From Glutamicibacter protophormiae (lineage in GTDB: Bacteria; Actinomycetota; Actinomycetes; Actinomycetales; Micrococcaceae), in NCBI RefSeq assembly GCF_014647495.1, contig NZ_BMPH01000008.1:112038-176037 (forward strand): a stretch of DNA of 64,000 bases, written 5' to 3'. The translations under genes were made by a program, and so were the position numbers. Below are positions 53,726 to 63,122 of the stretch, piece by piece. Within the stretch, counting starts at the first letter, position 1; each line of letters opens with the position of its first letter. The notes below the pieces were generated by a model. The model worked only from the letters and a program-made list of their open reading frames with translations, was not told where the DNA came from and ran no database searches.

Positions 53726-55405
53726 TCAGGCGCGGAACCATACGGTCGATTCGGCGGCGATCTGCCGCCCCGAGGGCTGCGGTGCGCTGGAAGCGAGGAC
53801 AGCCAGGCCCGTGGTGCAGGCCGGCAGTTCGCGCTCGGAGCCAGCGAAGCTGGAAACCACCACCACGTCGTTGTTCCTGAAGGCCAGCACCTCGGGGTCC
53901 CCGGTTTCCAACCAGGCCAGCGTTCCGGCCCCAAGCGCGTGGCCGCGGCGCAATCGAAGCAGCGCGGTGTAGAGGTTCAGCGTGGAATCGGCGGTCGCGC
54001 GTTGGACGTCGCGGGCGTAGTCCTCCCAGCCCGCGGGCTGCGGCAACCAGCTTTCGCCGGTGGGGGAGAAGCCCGCGGCAGGTACCCCTGCTTCCCACGG
54101 AATCGGCACTCGGCACCCGTCCCTGCCATAGCGTTCGCCGTTCGTTCGGAACCAGGTCGGGTCCTGTCGCGCCTCATCGGGCAGCTCGACGGCTTCCGGA
54201 AGCCCGAGTTCCTCGCCTTGGTACAGGTAGGCTCCGCCGGGCAGCGCGAGCATCAGCGTGCTGGCCGAACGCGCTCGGCGCAGGCCGATGGCGGTGTCCG
54301 GGAGGTTCGGAGTCAACGGGCCGATGCCCTCGCCCTGTGGATTGTCTTCGGTCAGCGCCAGTCGGGTTGCGTGGCGGACCACGTCGTGGTTCGAGAGCAC
54401 CCAGGTGCTCGGCGCACCGACGGCCGAGAATTCCCGCAGCGATTCGTCGATCGTGGCCCGGATCCGGGCGGCGTTGAAGTCGCAGGACAAGTACGGGAAA
54501 TTGAAGGCCTGGTGCATTTCGTCGGGACGCACCCACTTGGCCATCAGGGACAGCGGGCTGACCCAGGCTTCGGCGCACAGCACGCGTTCGCCATCGTATT
54601 CATCCAGCACCCTGCGCCAGTCGCGGTAGATTTCGTGCACGCCATCCTGCCCCCACCACGGGGCGAGTTCCTCGGTGCCGCCCATCGACGCGGCGGCCGG
54701 GTCAACCGCGTAATCCGGCAGTCCATCGGATTTGATCAGCCCATGGGCCACATCCACCCGGAAACCGTCCGTTCCCCGGTCAAGCCAGAACCGCAGCACG
54801 CCGCGGAACATCTCGCGAACCTGCTCGTTGTGCCAGTTGAAGTCCGGCTGCGAAGAATCGAAAATGTGCAGGTAGTACTGCCCCGCAGTGCCGTCCGGGT
54901 TGGCGGTCTGCGTCCACATGGGACCACCGAAGACCGATTCCCAGTTGTTCGGAAGGCCGGACTCCGGCGCATCGCGGAAGATGAAACGATCACGCTCGGG
55001 GGAGCCCGGCGGGGTGGCCAGCGCCTGCTGGAACCATGGGTGCTGGTCCGAACAGTGGTTCGGCACCAGGTCTACGATGACGCGCAGCCCCAGCTCGTGG
55101 GCGCGGGCAACCATGGCATCGTAGTCTTCCAGCGTTCCGAACAGCGGATCCACGTCGCAGTAGTCGGAGACGTCGTAGCCTGCGTCTTTTTGCGGGGAAG
55201 TGAAGAAGGGGGACAGCCAGATCGCGTCGACCCCGAGGTCCGCCAAGGATTGCAGCCGTGCAGTGATTCCGGGCAGGTCGCCCATGCCGTCGCCGTTCGC
55301 ATCTGCGAAGGAACGCGGATAGATCTGGTAGATCACCGAGGAACGCCACCACTCGGCTGCGGCCTCGGGCTCTCGGGTCTCTGCAAGGGAGCGGATTTCA
55401 GTCAT
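53726..55405 (-). CDS. GH13 alpha-glucosidase (oligo-alpha-glucosidase type)
   Basis: A 559-residue cytosolic glycoside hydrolase family 13 enzyme. The catalytic set is complete: nucleophile Asp218 (GFRVDVAH), acid/base Glu279 (CAEAW) and transition-state stabiliser Asp341 (SNHDVV). The DANGDGMGDLPGI calcium-type loop and DLVPNHCSDQHPWF are present. It lacks a signal peptide, so it acts on imported maltose or short alpha-glucosides. The start is uncertain: an ATG at 55417 adds four residues, and neither start has a clear ribosome binding site. Divergent from the malE-like gene. Confidence 0.92.
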   Translation of the reverse strand: MTEIRSLAETREPEAAAEWWRSSVIYQIYPRSFADANGDGMGDLPGITARLQSLADLGVDAIWLSPFFTSPQKDAGYDVSDYCDVDPLFGTLEDYDAMVARAHELGLRVIVDLVPNHCSDQHPWFQQALATPPGSPERDRFIFRDAPESGLPNNWESVFGGPMWTQTANPDGTAGQYYLHIFDSSQPDFNWHNEQVREMFRGVLRFWLDRGTDGFRVDVAHGLIKSDGLPDYAVDPAAASMGGTEELAPWWGQDGVHEIYRDWRRVLDEYDGERVLCAEAWVSPLSLMAKWVRPDEMHQAFNFPYLSCDFNAARIRATIDESLREFSAVGAPSTWVLSNHDVVRHATRLALTEDNPQGEGIGPLTPNLPDTAIGLRRARSASTLMLALPGGAYLYQGEELGLPEAVELPDEARQDPTWFRTNGERYGRDGCRVPIPWEAGVPAAGFSPTGESWLPQPAGWEDYARDVQRATADSTLNLYTALLRLRRGHALGAGTLAWLETGDPEVLAFRNNDVVVVSSFAGSERELPACTTGLAVLASSAPQPSGRQIAAESTVWFRA

Positions 55406-55418
55406 GACGGTAACCATA

Positions 55419-55432
55419 AACGAAATTTCGTT
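55419..55432. promoter_or_regulatory. Perfect 14-bp palindrome next to the GH13 start
   Basis: AACGAAATTTCGTT, a perfect palindrome, begins 2 bases upstream of the earlier possible GH13 ATG (55417). It could be a second regulator's operator or part of the GH13 promoter. It differs in pattern from the LacI-type sites next to it. Confidence 0.6.
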
Positions 55433-55435
55433 ACA

Positions 55436-55449
55436 TGTAAACGCTTACA
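55436..55449. promoter_or_regulatory. LacI-type operator 1
   Basis: TGTAAACGCTTACA, a near-perfect match to the TGTAA-ACGT-TTACA-like sites bound by many LacI/GalR proteins, in the divergent promoter region. Confidence 0.75.
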
Positions 55450-55506
55450 TTATTGCCCGAGTGCCCATCGTTCTGGTTGGCCTTTCATGCGAATCCCAGC
55501 CAACAA

Positions 55507-55520
55507 ATAAGCGTTTTGCA
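55507..55520. promoter_or_regulatory. LacI-type operator 2, weaker
   Basis: ATAAGCGTTTTGCA resembles the reverse complement of operator 1 (TGTAAGCGTTTACA) but with several mismatches. Confidence 0.45.
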
Positions 55521-55556
55521 TGAACTTCTTGTCAAAGAGCATGATCTATGCCACTC

Positions 55557-55570
55557 TGGAAACGCTTACA
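55557..55570. promoter_or_regulatory. LacI-type operator 3
   Basis: TGGAAACGCTTACA shares 13 of 14 bases with operator 1. It lies about 100 bases before the malE-like start, 121 bases from operator 1, suggesting repression of that promoter, possibly by DNA looping. Confidence 0.65.
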
Positions 55571-55671
55571 TTCGAGTCGTCACTCGCACTCGAAGGAACC
55601 GACCGGGCCGTACCGCGGTACATCGCGGTCAACCCGGTCCTTTGGACAAAGTTGTCACGAAAGGACACCCC

Positions 55672-56934
55672 ATGATGGTGAACAAGCGCTCCCTTCTCCT
55701 GGGTGGGGCAGTGACCGCAATTGCGGCGCTTTCCCTGACCGCCTGCGGTGGTTCGAACAGTTCAGCCCCGCAGCCTTCCGAAACGCCCGCACAGTCCTCG
55801 CCGGCCGCCGCCGAAGCAGGATCGCTGACCGTATGGGTCGATGCCAACCGCGAGCCGGTCCTGAAGGACGCTGCAGCGGATTTCCAGGCCAAATCCGGTG
55901 TCAAGGTCGACCTGGTGATCAAGGACTTCTCCAAGATCCAGGAGGACTTCCTCAAGCAGGTGCCGACGGGCAAGGGACCGGACATCACCATCGGCGCCCA
56001 CGATTGGCTGGGAAACCTCGTCAACAACGGCGTAGTCCAGCCGGTCGAGCTGGGCGACAAGAGCGCGGACTTCCAGGACGTCGCCATTGACGCGATGAGC
56101 TATGAAGGCAACACCTATGGTGTCCCATACGCAACGGAGAACCTTGCGCTGCTGCGCAACAAGGATTTGGCCGACAAGGCCCCGGCGACATTCGACGAGA
56201 TGATCGCCGAGGGCAAGAAGGCGGGCACCGATTTCCCGTTCCTGGTCCAGGTGTCCGAGCTGGGCGACCCGTTCCACGCCTACCCATTCCAGACGTCCTT
56301 TGACGCTCCGGTTTTCGGAACCGATGAAAACGGCGCCTACGATCCCAGCGACCTTCGAATCGGCAACGAGGGTGGCCTTGAATTCGCCCAGTGGCTTGCC
56401 GACCAGGGCGAGGCCGGCACGTTGAAGACCTCCGTGGATGCGGATATCGCCAAGGAGAAGTTCATTTCCGGTGATTCGCCATTCCTGCTGACCGGCCCAT
56501 GGAATGTGGACGCCGTCGAAGACGCCAAGATCGACTTGGCCATCGACCCGATCCCAAGCGCCGGCGGCGACGAGGCGCAGCCGTTCGTAGCAGTCCAGGG
56601 CTTCTTCGTTTCCTCCAAGACCGAAAACCTGCTGGCGGCAACGGAGTTCCTGACCAACTACATCGGCAGCGCCGAGGTCCAGACCAAGCTCTACGAAGTG
56701 GGCAACCGTCCGCCCGCCAACAAGGAAGCCTTCGAGGCGGCCAAGTCCGATGAAACCATCGCAGCCTTCGGCGCGGTCGGCGAAGACGGGGTTCCGATGC
56801 CGAATATCCCTGAAATGGCGGCCGTTTGGGAATTCTGGGGAGTCGCCGAAGCAGAGATCATTTCCGGCAAGGCCGATCCGGCCAAGCGCTGGAAGCAGAT
56901 GACCGCCGATATCGAGAAGGCCATCTCAAAGTAG
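55672..56934 (+). CDS. Maltose/maltodextrin-type ABC transporter substrate-binding lipoprotein
   Basis: A 420-residue MalE-like protein with a lipoprotein signal peptide (basic MMVNKR, hydrophobic core, LTAC with Cys25). The mature part follows the MalE pattern: GSLTVWVDANREPVL, GPDITIGAHDWLGNLVNNG, YGVPYATENLALLRNKD and a C-terminal MTADIEKAISK. AAAGGA lies 6-9 bases before the two adjacent ATGs. First gene of the malEFG-like operon; no dedicated ATPase gene is present, so a shared MsiK-type ATPase elsewhere is likely. Confidence 0.92.
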   Translation: MMVNKRSLLLGGAVTAIAALSLTACGGSNSSAPQPSETPAQSSPAAAEAGSLTVWVDANREPVLKDAAADFQAKSGVKVDLVIKDFSKIQEDFLKQVPTGKGPDITIGAHDWLGNLVNNGVVQPVELGDKSADFQDVAIDAMSYEGNTYGVPYATENLALLRNKDLADKAPATFDEMIAEGKKAGTDFPFLVQVSELGDPFHAYPFQTSFDAPVFGTDENGAYDPSDLRIGNEGGLEFAQWLADQGEAGTLKTSVDADIAKEKFISGDSPFLLTGPWNVDAVEDAKIDLAIDPIPSAGGDEAQPFVAVQGFFVSSKTENLLAATEFLTNYIGSAEVQTKLYEVGNRPPANKEAFEAAKSDETIAAFGAVGEDGVPMPNIPEMAAVWEFWGVAEAEIISGKADPAKRWKQMTADIEKAISK

Positions 56935-57063
56935 CACCGCAGCACGTCCGCGTGCGTGACGCGTCGGAGCGGCAAGCCGCCGCTCCGACGCGTCCAGCCC
57001 TCTGCGGTGCGGCACTCCTCGCACCGCGCGTTCGCCGACCTCCGACCCAGGAACAAGCCACAA

Positions 57064-58659
57064 ATGTCACTAACCCACCAGAAGCCGCCGCGCAGCGGCG
57101 ACACGGCGCAGGCCGGCGCCCTGTCCCCGGCCGCCCAGCGGCTGGCCACCGCAGCGTCAACCTCCACCGGCTTGATCCTGGCCAAGATCGCGATGATCGG
57201 CATCGTGGACGCCACCGCCATTTTCGCGTTGTTCACCGCCATCGGCCGCGAGGCCTGGGCAATCGCCGCCGTGGTTGCCGTGATCACGCTGGTGATCAAC
57301 GTCGTGTATTTCAAGCGGGGCTGGCTGCCGGCCAAGTACCTGCTGCCGGGCACTATCTTCCTGCTGATCTTCCAGGTGTTCGTCATCGGCTACACCGGCT
57401 ACATCGCCTTCACCAACTACGGCTCGGGGCACAACTCGGACAAGGACGACGCCGTCACGGCGCTGCTCCAGTCCAACCAGAGCCGGGTCCCGGACTCCCC
57501 GGGATTCCCCGTGACGGTGCTGGACGACGGCGGCAAGCTGTCGCTGCTGGTTGAGCGTGACGGGGTGCAGCTGGCAGGCACCGCAGAGCAGCCGCTGGAG
57601 CCGATCACCGCCGACGAGCTTGCCGGATTCACGCAGCTCAGCTTCGCCGACCTGCTCGGCCGCCAGCAGGAGGTCACCACCCTGGCGGTGCCGATGAGCG
57701 ATGATCCGTCCCAGGGGTCGCTGCGCACCTCCGACGGGCGCACCGCCTACCAGTACACCTCGAACCTGGTCTACGACGAGGCCGCCGGAACCATGACCGA
57801 CTCCACCACCTCCGTGGTCTACCGCGACACCGGCGTCGGCGCCTTCACCGCACCGGATGGCACGCAGCTGATGCCCGGCTGGTCGATCAACGTGGGTTTC
57901 GAGAACTTCTCCAAGGCCTTCAATGACTCCTCCATCCGCACCGCCTTGGGATCCGTGACGGTCTGGACCTTCGCGTTCGCCCTGCTGTCGGTCGCCACCA
58001 CGTTTTTCCTGGGCCTGTTCCTGGCGCTGGTCTTCAACGACTTGCGCATGAAGGGCCGCAGAATCTACCGCGTCATTTCCATCCTGCCGTATGCCTTCCC
58101 GGCATTCCTGGGCGGCCTGGTCTGGGCCGGCATGCTCAACAAGGACTTCGGCTTCGTGAACCAGGTGATCTTCGGCGGTGCGCCAATCCCATGGTTGACC
58201 GATCCCTGGCTGGCGAAGTTCTCCGTGCTCTGGGTCAACCTCTGGCTCGGCTTCCCCTACATGTTCCTGGTTTGCACCGGCGCCCTGCAGTCGATCCCCG
58301 ATGAACTGGCCGAGGCGGCCAAGATCGACGGCGCCAAACCGTTGCAGGTCTTCCGGTTGATCAAGCTCCCGCTGCTGCTGGTTTCCGTGGCTCCGTTGCT
58401 GATCAGCTCGTTCGCCTTCAACTTCAACAACTTCAACGTCATCTACATGCTCACCGAAGGCGGCCCGCGCCTTGAAGGGGCGGGGCTCAATGTGGGCTCG
58501 ACAGACATCCTGATTTCCATGGTCTACAAGGTCGCCTTTGTCGGCTCGCAGCGCGACTACGGGCTGGCCAGCGCATTCTCCATCATCATCTTCGTGCTGG
58601 TCTCCATCATCGCGGTCATCAGCTTCAAGCAGACCAAGGCCCTGGAGGAACTGAACTAA
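57064..58659 (+). CDS. MalF-type ABC transporter permease
   Basis: A 531-residue permease with the large extracytoplasmic P2-type loop expected of MalF (about residues 120-280) and around eight helices. The EAA loop EAAKIDGAKPLQVFRLIKLPLL contacts the ATPase. The frame extends 36 codons upstream, but the ATG at 57064 has AGGA before it and the family-like start. Its stop overlaps the malG start (TAATG). Confidence 0.92.
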   Translation: MSLTHQKPPRSGDTAQAGALSPAAQRLATAASTSTGLILAKIAMIGIVDATAIFALFTAIGREAWAIAAVVAVITLVINVVYFKRGWLPAKYLLPGTIFLLIFQVFVIGYTGYIAFTNYGSGHNSDKDDAVTALLQSNQSRVPDSPGFPVTVLDDGGKLSLLVERDGVQLAGTAEQPLEPITADELAGFTQLSFADLLGRQQEVTTLAVPMSDDPSQGSLRTSDGRTAYQYTSNLVYDEAAGTMTDSTTSVVYRDTGVGAFTAPDGTQLMPGWSINVGFENFSKAFNDSSIRTALGSVTVWTFAFALLSVATTFFLGLFLALVFNDLRMKGRRIYRVISILPYAFPAFLGGLVWAGMLNKDFGFVNQVIFGGAPIPWLTDPWLAKFSVLWVNLWLGFPYMFLVCTGALQSIPDELAEAAKIDGAKPLQVFRLIKLPLLLVSVAPLLISSFAFNFNNFNVIYMLTEGGPRLEGAGLNVGSTDILISMVYKVAFVGSQRDYGLASAFSIIIFVLVSIIAVISFKQTKALEELN

Positions 58660-59552
58660 TGTCGACGCAAACTCCCGCCCAGCAGCGCGCAGGGCGCCGC
58701 GGCTTCGGAAAATGGTTCGCCTCCACCGGCTGGCGCCACCTGATCGGCGTGGCGCTGTGCATCTACGCGGCGTTCCCGCTGCTCTATGTGCTGTCGGCGT
58801 CGCTGAACCCCAACGGAACGCTCCTGTCCTCCAACGGGCTGTTCACCCAGCTCGGCCTGCAGAGCTACATCGACCTGTTCCGCAACGAGCAGCGGCCCTT
58901 CGCCGCCTGGTTCGGCAACACCCTGTTCATCGGGTTGACCACCGCCGCCGCTTCGGTATTCCTCGGGGCCCTGGCGGCCTACAGCTTCTCGCGGATGCGT
59001 TTCACCGGACGCCGCTTCGGACTGGTCAGCCTGCTGGTCGTCCAGATCTTCCCGCAGCTGCTGGCCGTCGTGGCCATCTTCATCCTGCTGACTTCGCTGG
59101 GGGATGTGTATCCGGCCCTGGGCATCGACAACCAGATCGCGCTGATCATGGTGTACCTGGGCGGCGCGCTCGGCGTGAACACCTACCTGATGTACGGCTT
59201 CTTCAACACCATTCCGGTGGAGATCGACGAGGCCGCAAAGATCGACGGCGCCGGGCACGCCCGGATCTTCTTCACCATGATCCTGCGGCTGGTCGCGCCG
59301 ATCCTGGCCGTGGTGGGGCTGCTGTCCTTCATCTCCAGCACCTCGGACTTCGTCATCGCCTCCGTGGTGCTCGTCTCACCGGAAAACCAGACCCTGGCGG
59401 TGGGACTGTACTCCTACGTGTCCGAGGAGTTCACCTCCAACTGGTCGGTCTTCGCCGCGGGGGCGGTGCTGGCCGCGCTGCCGGTCATGGCGCTGTTCCT
59501 TTTCCTGCAGAAGTACATCGTCGGCGGCCTCACCGCCGGCGCGGGAAAATAG
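58659..59552 (+). CDS. MalG-type ABC transporter permease
   Basis: A 297-residue permease with six helices. The EAA motif EIDEAAKIDGAGHARIFFTM is complete, and the extreme C-terminus FLQKYIVGGLTAGAGK matches MalG, where it enters the substrate path. Coupled to the malF-type gene by a one-base overlap. No terminator is evident in the 84-base gap before the next gene. Confidence 0.93.
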   Translation: MSTQTPAQQRAGRRGFGKWFASTGWRHLIGVALCIYAAFPLLYVLSASLNPNGTLLSSNGLFTQLGLQSYIDLFRNEQRPFAAWFGNTLFIGLTTAAASVFLGALAAYSFSRMRFTGRRFGLVSLLVVQIFPQLLAVVAIFILLTSLGDVYPALGIDNQIALIMVYLGGALGVNTYLMYGFFNTIPVEIDEAAKIDGAGHARIFFTMILRLVAPILAVVGLLSFISSTSDFVIASVVLVSPENQTLAVGLYSYVSEEFTSNWSVFAAGAVLAALPVMALFLFLQKYIVGGLTAGAGK

Positions 59553-59624
59553 CAGCGTGCCAGCAGCGCGGATTCGCGCGGCGCGCAAGGGGCCGAGCGG
59601 TCGCAAACTTCCAGGCAGGCCACG

Positions 59625-59630
59625 TAAGCT
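59625..59630 (+). promoter_or_regulatory. -10 element of a leaderless promoter for the HAAS-domain gene
   Basis: TAAGCT lies 6 bases before the ATG at 59637. Confidence 0.55.
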
Positions 59631-59636
59631 ATAGGG

Positions 59637-60626
59637 ATGCAATCTCATCTGCCGCGGGCCGCGCGCAACTATCTTGAACAGCTGCGTCGGGAATTGGGTT
59701 TTCTTTCCGACGCCGAGCGCACCGAGATTCTTGCACACACCCGCGAACAGATTTCCCGGCTTCCGGGCAAGGGCCGGCGCAAGTCCGAACTGCTGCGCTC
59801 GCTGGGGGACCCCGCGGTGGTTGCCGCCGGGTTCACCCGCACCGAACCGACCGAGCTCAAGGTCAGCAGCGGCCGCCAGTTCCTGACCCGCATCCTGGCC
59901 TGGCCGATCTTCGCGCTGTCGGTGCTCACCGCCGGGCTGCTGGTGCTCGGCTCGCACTTCGTCGCGCTCGTCGAGCCGCTGTCCTTCGGCTATGTCGGGG
60001 GTTCGATGTTCGGCGCACTTGCGGAGCTGGAACTCTCCCTGGGATCGGCGGTCATGTTCTTCGCCTTCATCCCGGCGCTGTTCAGCCTGCTGCCGCTGGT
60101 CGTGCACGGGACGCCGGGGCTGGTGCTGCAGATCGTCGGCGCGCTGGCGACCACCGCCGCCTGCGTGCTGGGACTGGCGAGCCTGGGCGCATTCCTCATC
60201 CCGCTGGCGGTGCTGCTCTGGGCCCAGGCCTTCACCCCGCTGCTGATGATGCGCGGGTCGATGGCCCGGCCCGGCCCGGCCTGGCTGGTCTGCGCCGCCG
60301 TGGCACTGCTTGCGTCCATCGGCTACACGACCTACCGTGGCATGCAGGGGTTCACCGGCAACGTGTGGCTGATCCTCGCTCCGGCCGCGGCGCTCGCGGT
60401 GCTTGCGCTGCTGCTCCCGCTGCGCCGGCGCTGGGCCCACATCGCCCTGATCGCCACCGGCCTGCTGGTCATGGCCGCCGGTTTCATCGCCGCGCTGCCG
60501 GGCACCTTCGAAGCGCCGCTGCTGTGGCCGTGGCTTGCCGGGGCGATGTCCTTCGCCGTCGGCCACCTGGCCCTGGCCGCGGGAATGTGGCATGAACGGG
60601 CGCGGAATCTCTTGGCGCTGCTGTAG
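59637..60626 (+). CDS. HAAS-domain membrane protein
   Basis: A 329-residue protein. The N-terminus (YLEQLRRELGFLSDAERTEILAH, then SLGDPAVVAAGF) is a HAAS (DUF1700-type) cytoplasmic alpha-helical domain. About eight membrane helices follow. HAAS proteins usually pair with a PadR-type regulator; here the next gene is a TetR regulator 51 bases downstream. Function unknown. Confidence 0.75.
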   Translation: MQSHLPRAARNYLEQLRRELGFLSDAERTEILAHTREQISRLPGKGRRKSELLRSLGDPAVVAAGFTRTEPTELKVSSGRQFLTRILAWPIFALSVLTAGLLVLGSHFVALVEPLSFGYVGGSMFGALAELELSLGSAVMFFAFIPALFSLLPLVVHGTPGLVLQIVGALATTAACVLGLASLGAFLIPLAVLLWAQAFTPLLMMRGSMARPGPAWLVCAAVALLASIGYTTYRGMQGFTGNVWLILAPAAALAVLALLLPLRRRWAHIALIATGLLVMAAGFIAALPGTFEAPLLWPWLAGAMSFAVGHLALAAGMWHERARNLLALL

Positions 60627-60677
60627 GGAAGGCCTGTGCAGGATGCTGGACGTCGAACTTTGTGAAAGGCTGGTCGC

Positions 60678-61421
60678 ATGAGCGACGTGGATCTACCCCG
60701 GGACGAGACCCCGGTCAAGCGCGGACGGGGACGCCCGCGCAAGGACGCCTCCCTGGTACCCATCACCAAGGAGGCCATTGCGGCCGAGGCGCTGAAGATC
60801 ATCGGCGCCGAAGGCTTCACGGCACTGACCATGAACGGCCTGGCGGCGCGATTCGGCGCGACCTCGCGGGCGCTGTACAACTACGTGAGCGACCGGCAGG
60901 ACGTCGTGAACATGGCGGTGGAGCTGTTCATCCGCAGCACCCCGCTGCTGGAGTTCGATCCGGTGAACTGGCGCGACACCGTGAAGAAGTTCTACCGGGT
61001 CAGCCGGGCGCTGTACCGCACCTATCCATGGGTTGCTGTCGTCCCGATCACCGAACGCGTGGTGGTGGACGGCGGCCCGCGCTTCATCGAGATGATGGAA
61101 CGGCTGCTGCGCTTCTACACGGAAATGGGATTCAGCATGCCGCAGGCGCTGGCGCTGGTCCGCGCGTTCAGCCGCGACATCATGTCCTTCGCGCTGCAGG
61201 CGGACTACTACTTCGACCGCGTTCCGGAAGCCCAGAACGACTACATCTCCCGGGTGGTTCCGCAAGCCTGGCTCGACCGCTACCCCGAGGCCGAGGCCCC
61301 GCTGGTGCGCGAATCCCTGACGCTGCCGGGCATGGACAACGACGACCTGTTCGAGGAGCTGCTCCAGATGCGCATCCTCACCATCCAGGCCATGCTTGAT
61401 TCGCTGCCGAACGCCCGCTGA
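60678..61421 (+). CDS. TetR-family transcriptional regulator
   Basis: A 247-residue regulator. The N-terminus is basic (KRGRGRPRKD), followed by the TetR HTH (ALKIIGAEGFTALTMNGLA, ATSRALYNYVSDRQDVV). The C-terminal domain is of the TetR_C tetracycline-repressor-like type. AAAGG lies before the ATG. The DHA2 exporter gene follows after 141 bases and is the probable target. Confidence 0.92.
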   Translation: MSDVDLPRDETPVKRGRGRPRKDASLVPITKEAIAAEALKIIGAEGFTALTMNGLAARFGATSRALYNYVSDRQDVVNMAVELFIRSTPLLEFDPVNWRDTVKKFYRVSRALYRTYPWVAVVPITERVVVDGGPRFIEMMERLLRFYTEMGFSMPQALALVRAFSRDIMSFALQADYYFDRVPEAQNDYISRVVPQAWLDRYPEAEAPLVRESLTLPGMDNDDLFEELLQMRILTIQAMLDSLPNAR

Positions 61422-61562
61422 TCGGTTCGGACCCCGGCCCCGCAACCGCTGCGGGGGAATATCCCGGGCCCGGCGGGCGCTGTACCTAGAGCGTGCGATG
61501 GACCGCCGGGCGGCCGCGGCGCGCAGCGAACCAGCCCTGCCAGCCGTTGTCCGAAAGTTGCC

Positions 61563-63050
61563 ATGCCTTCCATTCAGCACCCGCACGACCCGCCACTGAC
61601 CGCCGTGGCCGGGCCCGCCACCGCCGTTCCTGGCCCCGAGGCGCTCACGCCGGCCGGACGCTGGAAGCTGCTGGGTGTGTTGCTGGCGGTCATGTTCATG
61701 TCGCTGGTCTCGGTGAGCATCGTCAACGTGGTGCTTCCCTCGATCGAATCCACTTTGCACGCCACCGAGGCGGACATGCAGTGGGTGCTCGCCGGCTATG
61801 CGCTGACCTTCGGCGTGGTGCTGGTGGCCGCCGGGCGTGCCGGGGACCTGCTGGGCCGCGGCATGATGTTCATCGCCGGCGTCGTGATTTTCACGCTGGC
61901 GTCCGTGCTGGCCGGGCTGGCGGCCGACCCGCTGGTGCTGAACATCGCCCGCTTCATCATGGGCGTCGGCTCCGGCCTGCTCAACCCGCAGGTCATGGGC
62001 CTGATCCAGCAGCACTTCAGCGGCGCCGAACGCGGCCGCGCGTACGGGCTGCTGGGCACCGTCGTCGGTTTCTCCGTGGCCATCGGCCCGGTCATGGGCG
62101 GCGTGCTGATCAACTGGCTGGGGACCGAGGCCGGCTGGCGCTCCACCTTCCTCATCAACGTGCCGATCGGCATCATCGCCATGACGCTGGCGGTCATCTG
62201 GCTGCCGCGCCCGCTGTTCACCAAGCCCGCCGGCAGGCTGGACCTGGACCCGGTGGGCGGGCTGCTGCTGGCGCTGGGCATCTTCGCCTTCCTCTTCCCC
62301 TTCGTGCAGGGCCGCGAGAACCCGTGGCTGTGGACGCTGCTGCCGGTGGCGCTGCTGTTCATGTTCCTGTGGGCCGGGTGGGAGAAGCGCTACAAGGCGC
62401 GCGGCGCGGCCCCGATGGTGGACTTGGCGTTGTTCAAGGTGCGCAGCTTCACCAACGGCACCGTGATCGCCGGCCTGTACTTTATGGGCGTGTCCAGCGT
62501 CTGGGTGCTGGTGGCCGTCTACACCCAGCAGGCGCTGGGCTTCAGCGCCCTCCAGGCGGGGCTGATCGCCCTGCCCGCCGCGCTGCTGTCGGCGCTGAGC
62601 TCGAACGTCGCCGGCCGCTACGTGATGACCGCCGGGCGCCGGCTGGTCATCGGCGGCACGATCAGCGCGCTGTTCGGCCTGACCGCCACCGTGGCGGTGG
62701 TCGAGCTGGAGTCGCGGGGCATCGTGAGCATCTGGTGGATGCTGCTCTCGCTGGCGTTCATCGGCGCCGCCCAGGGCTTCATCATCTCGCCGAACCAGGC
62801 GTTGACCCTGATGGAGGTGCCCGTTCAGAACTCGGGCTCCGCCGGCGGGCTGATGCAGACCTCGCAGCGCGTCGGCACGGCAGTGGGCATCGCGGTGATC
62901 ACCGCCGTGTTCTACGGCATGAACCAGGTGGTCGGCTACCCGCTGGCGATGACGCTGTCCTTCGCCGCCACCGGTGCGCTGGTCATCGCCACGCTCTGGG
63001 TCGCCGTGGCCGATTGGCGCCACGACCACCACGGCGACCGGCTGCACTAG
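61563..63050 (+). CDS. MFS multidrug exporter, DHA2 (EmrB/QacA) type
   Basis: A 495-residue transporter with 14 predicted helices. Helix-1 motif SLVSVSIVNVVLPSIE, the A-motif-like GRAGDLLGRGMMF and motif C in helix 5 (GFSVAIGPVMGGVLI) identify the DHA2 group. These export drugs, biocides or dyes with protons. The TetR gene just upstream is the likely repressor. Substrate unknown. Confidence 0.92.
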   Translation: MPSIQHPHDPPLTAVAGPATAVPGPEALTPAGRWKLLGVLLAVMFMSLVSVSIVNVVLPSIESTLHATEADMQWVLAGYALTFGVVLVAAGRAGDLLGRGMMFIAGVVIFTLASVLAGLAADPLVLNIARFIMGVGSGLLNPQVMGLIQQHFSGAERGRAYGLLGTVVGFSVAIGPVMGGVLINWLGTEAGWRSTFLINVPIGIIAMTLAVIWLPRPLFTKPAGRLDLDPVGGLLLALGIFAFLFPFVQGRENPWLWTLLPVALLFMFLWAGWEKRYKARGAAPMVDLALFKVRSFTNGTVIAGLYFMGVSSVWVLVAVYTQQALGFSALQAGLIALPAALLSALSSNVAGRYVMTAGRRLVIGGTISALFGLTATVAVVELESRGIVSIWWMLLSLAFIGAAQGFIISPNQALTLMEVPVQNSGSAGGLMQTSQRVGTAVGIAVITAVFYGMNQVVGYPLAMTLSFAATGALVIATLWVAVADWRHDHHGDRLH

Positions 63051-63122
63051 CCTGGCCCGGACGGCGGGCCGAAGCGGCAGCGCGCATCGGCGATTGCGCT
63101 GGTCAGCGTCCTATGCGTGGCT

